Positions 58,616 through 64,000 of a stretch of DNA of 64,000 nt are shown in pieces. The number at the start of each line of letters is the position of its first letter. The first letter of the stretch is position 1. The notes below the pieces were generated by a model. It made no database searches. It was not told the DNA's origin and saw only the letters and a program-made list of their open reading frames with translations. The position numbers and the translations under genes are program-made. The stretch lies in contig DATHEA010000021.1 of NCBI GenBank assembly GCA_035318745.1, forward strand, positions 62,001-126,000. The letters are read 5' to 3'. Source of the DNA: VRUE01 sp035318745. GTDB lineage: Bacteria > Actinomycetota > Thermoleophilia > Solirubrobacterales > 70-9.

Positions 58616-59310
58616 CGAAAGGCCGTTCTTGCCGAGGCCAGCCTTTCGCGCAAGCTCCCCTGGGTTAGGTGGCGGCGTTCGCGAGCATCGCGGACGTTTG
58701 CCCCGAAGATCGCAGCCGCCTCTTCGCGATCTTCAGCATCCTGCGGCGGTGGCGGCTCGAAGGCCGGCACGTTGCCGGGTAGAACCTGGAAAAACCCGGA
58801 TAGGCGTTCCACTGGTCGGCGCTGCTCGAAACCACGGACTATCTGCCCCGGGGTCCAGTGGATGCGGTCGGTTAGCTGCTCGATCGAGGCGCCCAGCGAG
58901 TAGGTGAGCCTCAAGGCGGTCGTCAGGCGCAAGCTGTTGGCGGCGTCACCTTCCAGATGGGAAAGGTGTTGAGTCCCAACCCGACTCTCAAGCGCGCCGC
59001 GCTCAAGACCGGCGCCGACACGGAGCTGACGGAGATTGACCGAAAGTCGGTCTACGTACGCGCTGCCGGGGCCGGTTTCGGGGATGCAGTCCTCGCACCT
59101 CGCGGGAGCGTCTCCGTCTGGTTCGGCGTCGAGCAGCTCGCGACCGCACTCGACGCAGTGGGGCAGCTCGGGATCGGCGTCCTCCTCGGAATGCGCGCTA
59201 TCTGAGCCGGGCTGCCCCTTCGTCGCCGGGCTCCGAGGAGGCGCCGTTTGTCGCTCTTCGAGGGCCGAGGCGGGGGATGGAGGACCCCCCTTTCGCGGGG
59301 TCCTCAACAC
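58612..59310 (-). CDS. Multi-HTH regulator, N-terminal part with Zn ribbon
   Basis: About 232 codons; the start is uncertain (GTG at 59310 used). A Pro/Ser linker leads to a zinc ribbon, CVECGRELLDAEPDGDAPAR followed by CEDC. A Cro/C1-type HTH follows (LSVNLRQLRVGAGLERGALE, then GTQHLSHLEGDAANSLRLTT), and the start of the next (NVRDARERRHLTQG). Inserting one base at 58657-58660 continues this HTH into the downstream frame, restoring GELARKAGLGKNGLSLIERG. The two parts are therefore one gene, either mutated or mis-assembled at a homopolymer. Confidence 0.6.
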   Translation of the reverse strand: MLRTPRKGGPPSPASALEERQTAPPRSPATKGQPGSDSAHSEEDADPELPHCVECGRELLDAEPDGDAPARCEDCIPETGPGSAYVDRLSVNLRQLRVGAGLERGALESRVGTQHLSHLEGDAANSLRLTTALRLTYSLGASIEQLTDRIHWTPGQIVRGFEQRRPVERLSGFFQVLPGNVPAFEPPPPQDAEDREEAAAIFGANVRDARERRHLTQGSLRERLASARTAFR

Positions 59311-59623
59311 CTCCCGGTGGCCTGAACCTCGGCCCTCGAACAGCAACCAATGGCGCAGGATCTGACTCAGAGTGCGTGCCGTCTCTTCCGAAGCGGTCGA
59401 CGCCCTCGAGCAGGCGACTCGCCGATATATCCAGGCCGTGCGCGACCCTGATGATGGTCGTGAGGCGCGGCTCCCGGCCCGCGTGCTCCAGGTGGCCGAT
59501 CTCGGTGCGATGCAGGCCAGCACGATTGCCGAGGGTCTCCATCGAGATGCCCGCCTCCCGCCGGATGCGCCTCAGCTCCTTGCCGAAGCGCACACAATGC
59601 TCCTGGCGCTCAATCGCGTCCAC
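59198..59623 (-). CDS. Cro/C1-type HTH protein
   Basis: 141 codons from GTG at 59623. The first 75 residues are a clear XRE domain (LRRIRREAGISMETLGNRAG, then LHRTEIGHLEHAGREP and LTTIIRVAHGLDISASRLLE). The rest is a low-complexity tail that overlaps the zinc-ribbon frame, and a strong GAGGACCCC/GGGGTCCTC hairpin lies inside it at about 59279-59304. The real gene may therefore have ended earlier, or been fused to the following multi-HTH frame. Confidence 0.65.
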   Translation of the reverse strand: MDAIERQEHCVRFGKELRRIRREAGISMETLGNRAGLHRTEIGHLEHAGREPRLTTIIRVAHGLDISASRLLEGVDRFGRDGTHSESDPAPLVAVRGPRFRPPGGVEDPAKGGSSIPRLGPRRATNGASSEPGDEGAARLR

Positions 59624-59659
59624 GCCGGCCTTCCGTCTCGCCCACGACGAACAGACGGT

Positions 59660-61024
59660 TCATCGCTTCCCCTTGGTCTCGACCAGCTCGTATTCGCGCG
59701 GCTTGGGCTTGACCAACCGCACCTTCTTTTGCCCCTCTAGGCGAGCGAGGCAGTTGGCCACGGCGCCCGAGGAGCGCTCGATTCCCTTGGCGATCGCGCT
59801 CGGCGTCTGCGGCGCGTCTTTCTTGTGCTTGCGCATGTAGGCGAGAACGAGCTTGTCCAGCTCGCCGGGACCGAGACGGTCTTTCTTTCCCGCCGACGGC
59901 GCTTTGGTCGATTTGCCGGCGCCCTTCTTGCTTGCTGTTTCGCGCTCATGCGTTGCCTCCTTGCTCTTTGCCAGGCTGGGTGTCCCAGGCCGCAACATTC
60001 CGTCGCCCTGGCCTTGGGCCAGGCCTTCCACATCCGGAACCTCGTCGTCGGGCTCGACCCACTCGTGCAGGCAGTGGATGGCCGACGCCATGTGCCAAGT
60101 CGACCAGTGCAGCCGCTCGCTCAAGTCGAGCCACTCCTGAGACAGCGAGGGCTTGTAACGGTTCAGGAGCTCATCGGCGGCCTCAAGTGCCTCGGTCTGC
60201 TCCCCACGGAAACCGTCGATCCGCACAGCCGCCTGTTCGCGGGCGTGGCGCCAGGCGCGATGCTGGGGCGACTCCGGCAGGTCGCCGACCTCGCCCGCCT
60301 CGCGCTCTTTGGCAAGCTGCTCTCGACCGACGGAGGTCAGGCTCCAATACGGCTCGCCCCGCCTCTCGATGCTGGTCAACAGGCCGGCTTGCCGCAGCTC
60401 TTCGAGCCGGGGAAAGAACAGGCGATTCGTGGATGGCGCCCACTTAAATCCGAGGTGCCCCATGAGGGCGGACGTCAAGACCTCCGCTTCCTGCTCATGC
60501 AGTTCGGCACGCTCAAGTGCCGCTAGGACAAAGCCGTCCGTGACGGAGGTGTAAGGACCCAGCTCGTATCTCGCGACATCTTCGGGCGAGACACCGCTGA
60601 TCGGCTCCGGGTCCTCCTCATCCTGGCCCGACGAGTCGAGCCGACAGAGCAGCTCCTCGCAGACTTCCCACGCCTGCCGGAAGCGCCGCCAACACTCATC
60701 GACGCTTTCCTCCGGCTCGCGCTCATGCCGCACCGAAAACGGGGCGCGACGGGCATCGCGGCGAAGCCGCTTCAGGGTTTCGGCGAGCTTCTCGCGCGGC
60801 ATGGTCAGCCCCACCGACTCCTGATCGGCCTCGGAGGCCCAGCCGATGTCCTCCAGCAGCTCGAAGTCTTCGCCGAACTCCAGGCCGAGCCGTGCGGCGG
60901 TGGCGAAGTCCTTGTCCCGCTCCAGCGCGTCCCAAAGGTCGCCTACGGAGCCGAGGTGGTTGCGGACCAGCTCGTAGAGGCCGTTGCGCTGCGGGCCGCT
61001 AATCGTGATCGTGGTGCCGGGCAT
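59660..61024 (-). CDS. Large winged-helix protein of unknown function
   Basis: A 454-residue soluble protein. The ATG at 61024 has AGGAGGGG at ideal spacing; the upstream frame is not used. The N-terminal 60 residues (ISGPQRNGLYELVRNHLGSV, DFATAARLGLEFGEDFELLE) form a helical module. The middle contains a PadR-like winged helix (EEVLTSALMGHLGFKWAPST-like, then LEELRQAGLLTSIERRGEPY). A Lys/Ser-rich linker leads to a second winged helix at the C-terminus (TPSAIAKGIERSSGAVANCL, LEGQKKVRLVKPKPREY). It is probably a DNA-binding regulator of the island, located directly at the tRNA-Gly end. Confidence 0.65.
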   Translation of the reverse strand: MPGTTITISGPQRNGLYELVRNHLGSVGDLWDALERDKDFATAARLGLEFGEDFELLEDIGWASEADQESVGLTMPREKLAETLKRLRRDARRAPFSVRHEREPEESVDECWRRFRQAWEVCEELLCRLDSSGQDEEDPEPISGVSPEDVARYELGPYTSVTDGFVLAALERAELHEQEAEVLTSALMGHLGFKWAPSTNRLFFPRLEELRQAGLLTSIERRGEPYWSLTSVGREQLAKEREAGEVGDLPESPQHRAWRHAREQAAVRIDGFRGEQTEALEAADELLNRYKPSLSQEWLDLSERLHWSTWHMASAIHCLHEWVEPDDEVPDVEGLAQGQGDGMLRPGTPSLAKSKEATHERETASKKGAGKSTKAPSAGKKDRLGPGELDKLVLAYMRKHKKDAPQTPSAIAKGIERSSGAVANCLARLEGQKKVRLVKPKPREYELVETKGKR

Positions 61025-61354
61025 GGCGCCCCTCCTCTCGGTAGGGCACCGAAGCCGGACCCGATGCCGCCCCGGTGGGGCAACGGCGAGTACCGTTTCC
61101 GTTGCATCGAAGTTACGGCTTCGGTGCCAGGCCCCGGGGCGTTCCACCGCCGCCGGCGCCACTTATGTCTTGGCGCTGGCGACCGTAGCTCCGCCGCCGC
61201 CCGAAAGCGAGGCGGAATCGGCCGAAATCGGCGCTAGTCCCCACGCATCCGCGTCATTTTGGGAACTAGTGCCCAAAATGGAGGCGATATGCGGGGATGG
61301 TTTGATTTTCCCCGGAGAGGGCCGACCGGCCCATGTGCAGGGGATTCGAAGTTA
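61025..61354. other. Right edge of island 2 (attachment flank)
   Basis: No gene. It carries the ~90-bp flank repeated at the left edge (GGGAACTAGTGCCC, AATGGAGGCGATATGCG, GGTTTGATTTTCCCC) and CCCCACGCATCCGCG, related to the arm-like repeats at 46.6 and 57.2 kb. Confidence 0.6.
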
Positions 61355-61396
61355 AGCGGCTGAAGGGATTCGAACCCTCGACCTTCTGCATGGCAA
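61266..61396. repeat. Attachment repeat (right end of island 2)
   Basis: Direct repeat of 46387-46517; 61354-61396 is an exact 43-bp match within the 3' half of the intact tRNA-Gly. Confidence 0.88.
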
Positions 61397-61428
61397 GCAG
61401 ACGCTCTAGCCAGCTGAGCTACAGCCGC
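61355..61428 (-). tRNA. tRNA-Gly (GCC anticodon), island 2 attachment site
   Basis: Cloverleaf on the minus strand: acceptor GCGGCTG/CAGCCGC, D-arm GCTC/GAGC, anticodon stem TCTGC/GCAGA with loop TTGCCAT (GCC), T-arm GAGGG-TTCGAAT-CCCTT and discriminator T. The 3' half is duplicated at 46475-46517. Confidence 0.96.
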
Positions 61429-61589
61429 ATCGGTCGCGGATTATAGGCGCGTGGGCGCAAGCTGCCTGGATCGGAGGCGACCGGCATGCGAGAGCCAGGT
61501 CTTGCTTGTTTTGAGCTACTAATTATTGGGTAGCGCCCTTTTGCCTGTTTCAGCCGGGTGTTTCGACGCCCAGATACCAAGGAGGCCTC

Positions 61590-62420
61590 GTGAACCGAAG
61601 CAAGATCGCCATCCTCGCCGCCATGCTGGCGCTCGCAATTGCATTGGTCGTCCCGGCGGGCTCCTCGGCATGGGCACCGGCGAAATCGGCGACGATCCAT
61701 CCCGGCGTGCAGGTCTTCACGGCGGGCGCCCAGTGCACCTCGAACTTCGTCTTCCAGGAAGGATCCAGCGTCTACCTCGGTCAGGCTGCGCACTGCTCCG
61801 GCACCGGCGGCCAGACGGAAACCGATGGCTGCAGCAGCGGCTCGCTGCCACTCGGCACGCCGGTGGAAGTGAAAGGCGCAAGCAAACCCGGCATGCTCGT
61901 CTACAACTCCTGGCTGACCATGCAGGAAAAGGGCGAGGCCGACCCCGACACCTGCGCCTACAACGACCTGGCTCTGATCAAGATCGACTCAACCGACGTG
62001 GGCAGCGTCAACCCCTCGGTGCCGGGCTTCGGCGGGCCGACCGGCATCGGCACCGTCGGCGATCTCGGCTCGACCGTCTACTCCTACGGCAACTCCGAGC
62101 TGCGCGGTGGCATCGCCAAGCTCAGCCCCAAGCAGGGCGTCGTCGTCCAGAACGAAGGCGGCGGCTGGAGTCACATCGTGGTCACCCTGACCCCGGGCGT
62201 GCCGGGCGACTCCGGCAGCGGCTTCCTCAATGGCTCCGGCGAAGCGATCGGCATCCTCAGCACCCTTCAGCTGGCGCCGCTGACCGGAACCAACGGCGTC
62301 GGCGATATCGGCAAGGAGCTCGCCTACCTGCAGGCCAACAGCAGCTTCGGCGCGATGCAGTTGGTACCTGGCACCGAGCCGTTCAAGCCGAACCTGGTGG
62401 AAGCGATCCTCGGCTCATAG
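61590..62420 (+). CDS. Secreted trypsin-like serine protease
   Basis: A 276-residue exported S1-type protease. Signal peptide of about 27 residues (IAILAAMLALAIALVVPAGS), then the catalytic triad: His in YLGQAAHCSG, Asp in CAYNDLALIKID, and Ser in PGVPGDSGSGF. No pro-domain is obvious. Cys residues in QCTSNF/AHCSG and DGCSSG/DTCAY could form disulfides. GTG start with GGAGG upstream. It lies just outside island 2 and may be core genome. Confidence 0.88.
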   Translation: MNRSKIAILAAMLALAIALVVPAGSSAWAPAKSATIHPGVQVFTAGAQCTSNFVFQEGSSVYLGQAAHCSGTGGQTETDGCSSGSLPLGTPVEVKGASKPGMLVYNSWLTMQEKGEADPDTCAYNDLALIKIDSTDVGSVNPSVPGFGGPTGIGTVGDLGSTVYSYGNSELRGGIAKLSPKQGVVVQNEGGGWSHIVVTLTPGVPGDSGSGFLNGSGEAIGILSTLQLAPLTGTNGVGDIGKELAYLQANSSFGAMQLVPGTEPFKPNLVEAILGS

Positions 62421-62426
62421 CAAAGA

Positions 62427-62921
62427 TCAGTCGAGCTCGCTGAGGAGATCGTGGAGGTCCAGAGGTGCCGTGACCATCGCGATCTCCTCGCCGCCAGGAG
62501 TCCGCGGCCACTCCTCGCGCGGACGGTCGCGGTAGAGCTCTATCCCGTTGCCATCGGGGTCGTTCACATAGATCGCCTCGCTGACGCCGTGGTCGGATGC
62601 GCCGCCGAGCGAAATGCCCGCCTGCGAGAGTCGCCGCAGCGCATCGGCGAGCGAGCGTCGGTCGGGGTAGCGGATCGCGACGTGAAAGAGGCCGGTGCTC
62701 CGCACGGGTGGCGGGGCCGCTCCCTTCGAGTGCCAGGTGTTGAGGCCGATGTGGTGGTGGTAGCCACCGGCGGAGACGAAAGCGGCGTCGTCGCCGATCC
62801 GCTGCTGCAGCTCGAAGCCGAGCACGCCGCAGTAGAAGTCCAGCGCCCGGTCGAGGTCGGCCACTTTGAGATGAACGTGGCCGATGTCGACGCGGGGATC
62901 GATCGGGTCGATGTCAGGCAT
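62427..62921 (-). CDS. VOC dioxygenase-like protein
   Basis: A 164-residue two-module VOC protein. Metal ligands of extradiol-dioxygenase type are in place: His in DIGHVHLKVADL, His in GLFHVAIRYPD and Glu in NGIELYRDRP. YHHHIGLNTWHSK and DPDGNGIELY are typical of catechol-2,3-dioxygenase-like proteins. It overlaps the RNase HI stop by 8 nt and converges with the protease gene. Confidence 0.88.
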   Translation of the reverse strand: MPDIDPIDPRVDIGHVHLKVADLDRALDFYCGVLGFELQQRIGDDAAFVSAGGYHHHIGLNTWHSKGAAPPPVRSTGLFHVAIRYPDRRSLADALRRLSQAGISLGGASDHGVSEAIYVNDPDGNGIELYRDRPREEWPRTPGGEEIAMVTAPLDLHDLLSELD

Positions 62922-63321
62922 CCGCCCCGTCCAGCACCTGATTGACCAGGCGATCTGCCTCGGCGTTCTGTTCGCGCTTCACATGGCGGATCGTCCACTC
63001 CTCAAAGGGTCCCAAGGCGCGTTTCACCTCGCCGTGCAGCTCACGCAGGGTCGCGTCCTTGACCTTGTACTCGCCCTTGACCTGGCGCACGATCAGCTCC
63101 GAGTCTCCGACCAGCTCCACCTCGCTCGCCCCCTGCGCGGCTGCCAGCTCGATTCCGAGCAGCAGCGCCCGGTACTCGGCGACGTTGTTGGTCGCAACGC
63201 CGATCCGCTCGCCGCGCTCCTCGAGCATCTCGCCATCGGCACTCTTCACCACCGCCCCGATCGCCGCTGGGCCCGGGTTGCCCCGGGCGCCGCCGTCGAC
63301 GTTGACGATCAGCTTGGTCAA
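62914..63321 (-). CDS. rnhA: Ribonuclease HI
   Basis: A 135-residue RNase H. Active-site acids are visible: Asp in NVDGGARGNPGPAAIG, Glu in NVAEYRALLLGIELA, Asp in LVGDSELIVRQVKGEY and Asp in EQNAEADRLVN. The TTG at 63321 is 4 nt after the stop of the zinc-ribbon gene and gives LTKLIVNVDGG; the longer frame upstream is shadow of that gene. It degrades RNA in RNA-DNA hybrids. Confidence 0.92.
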   Translation of the reverse strand: MTKLIVNVDGGARGNPGPAAIGAVVKSADGEMLEERGERIGVATNNVAEYRALLLGIELAAAQGASEVELVGDSELIVRQVKGEYKVKDATLRELHGEVKRALGPFEEWTIRHVKREQNAEADRLVNQVLDGADA

Positions 63322-63325
63322 GAGC

Positions 63326-63874
63326 TCAGCCAACGGGCTCGCCGTCGCGGGATCGATTCGCACGCGGAAGGCCGAGCCCGAGCCGGCCGCCCTCCCCCGC
63401 CCTCGCGTTCCACTGCCTGGCGGAGCCGTCGAGCTGCTCGACCTCGCTGCCTTTGTCGAGCTGGAAGACGGCGCGCATCTCATCGCCCAAGTCGACTCCC
63501 CACTGGTACCAGCAAAGCTCCCAGGCAACCGTGATCCGCACTTCGCTCGGCGAGCCGGCGGCGGAACCGATCGATACCTGGGGTTGCCCCAAAGTGCGCA
63601 TCAGCCCAGCCACTGTTCGGGCGGCGTCGCCTGCGTTGAAACGGGCAACTGCCCGCTCCAGCCGCCCCGACGGCGACTCGGTTCGCTCCGGCTCCGGACG
63701 GCGACCCACATTGGCGCCGGGCGCCGCCGGGTCGACCCAGCCGAGCTGCTCGGCGCGCGGGCGGCAGAGATCGCAGACCAGCTGCGGGCCCTCCTTCGGG
63801 CTCATGTAGCTGCGGGTGCGCTCTCCGGCCAGGATCGTGCGACCGCAGACCGCGCAGGTCTCGTCAGGGCTCAC
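63326..63874 (-). CDS. Zinc-ribbon protein of unknown function
   Basis: A 182-residue protein. The N-terminus has a four-Cys zinc knuckle (CAVCGRTILAGERTR, then CDLCRPRAEQLGWVD). The second half (RLERAVARFNAGDAARTVAG, RITVAWELCWYQWGVDLGDE) is a compact alpha/beta domain that recurs in actinobacterial hypothetical proteins. It precedes rnhA by 4 nt, so they are probably co-transcribed. No function can be assigned. Confidence 0.75.
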   Translation of the reverse strand: MSPDETCAVCGRTILAGERTRSYMSPKEGPQLVCDLCRPRAEQLGWVDPAAPGANVGRRPEPERTESPSGRLERAVARFNAGDAARTVAGLMRTLGQPQVSIGSAAGSPSEVRITVAWELCWYQWGVDLGDEMRAVFQLDKGSEVEQLDGSARQWNARAGEGGRLGLGLPRANRSRDGEPVG

Positions 63875-63903
63875 CGGGTCAAATTACCAGCGCCGGCGAG
63901 CGT

Positions 63904-64000
63904 CTACGCCGCAACCCCGGCACCTGCTTCGGACTGTGCAACGACGCGTTCGGCCTGATGAGCCGGGACCGGGTCGTAGCGCTCGAACTCGACCGTGAAA
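63904..64000 (-). CDS. C-terminal end of a gene running in from the right
   Basis: The frame entering at the window edge reads FTVEFERYDPVPAHQAERVV and then AQSEAGAGVAA before TAG at 63904-63906. The start is outside the window. No family can be recognised. Confidence 0.5.
   Translation of the reverse strand, partial: FTVEFERYDPVPAHQAERVVAQSEAGAGVAA

Noticed and set aside
32300..61354. An integrase or relaxase within either island
   Set aside because: No frame shows the R-H-R-Y motif of tyrosine recombinases, a serine recombinase catalytic motif or a relaxase motif; only transposase genes are present.

Overview
The window is high-GC, densely packed bacterial chromosome. Gene content and order (cinA-thpR-recA-rny, pheS-pheT followed by argC-J-B-D and argG, infC, an Rpf-like secreted enzyme, a transporter-linked ArsR regulator) point to an actinobacterium. 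The Thermoleophilia/Solirubrobacterales branch is my best guess; that placement is inference, because no rRNA gene is present.

Left part (1-30.4 kb): almost everything is on the minus strand and is ordinary core genome. Reading in the direction of transcription it holds thrS, infC, an ATP-grasp and an FAD-dependent oxidoreductase, then rpmI-rplT ending at a clear intrinsic terminator, then an rRNA methyltransferase, pheS, pheT, argC, argJ, argB, argD, two small proteins, argG, a previously uncalled 50-residue membrane ORF, a coiled-coil Rpf-like enzyme, ftsK, rodZ-like, cinA, thpR, recA, a membrane-anchor-less RNase Y and a partial cupredoxin. Many start and stop codons overlap, so one or a few long transcripts with translational coupling are likely. 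The only plus-strand gene here, wecB, sits between infC and rpmI and breaks the usual infC-rpmI-rplT cluster.

Middle part (30.4-46.3 kb): tRNA-Val, zwf and tRNA-Cys are followed by an approximately 8-kb island (32.3-40.3 kb). A 40-bp exact copy of the 5' half of tRNA-Cys bounds it. The island carries a glycan module (a GT25/sulfotransferase-like/GH16 fusion, a DXD glycosyltransferase, a NodU-type carbamoyltransferase), a HEPN-like protein and a VapBC pair. Next come an LtrA-like membrane protein, a TolB-like fragment, and a two-component system with a PepSY-like secreted protein and two paralogous exported proteins. TTTCAT direct repeats at 11-bp spacing lie upstream of all three of these transcription units and suggest one small regulon.

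Right part (46.4-61.4 kb): a second, composite island of about 15 kb is bounded by a 43-bp exact copy of the tRNA-Gly 3' half, inside about 130 bp of related flank. It contains small membrane proteins, a frameshifted IS982-type transposase, IS remnants, three exported surface proteins encoded in tandem, an ArsR/CDF metal-resistance pair, a SAM methyltransferase, a decayed second CDF transporter, a decayed MBL-fold gene, and an unusual run of five Cro/C1-type HTH domains. No integrase gene is visible in either island. Core-like genes resume after tRNA-Gly: an S1-type secreted protease, a VOC enzyme, RNase HI and a zinc-ribbon protein.
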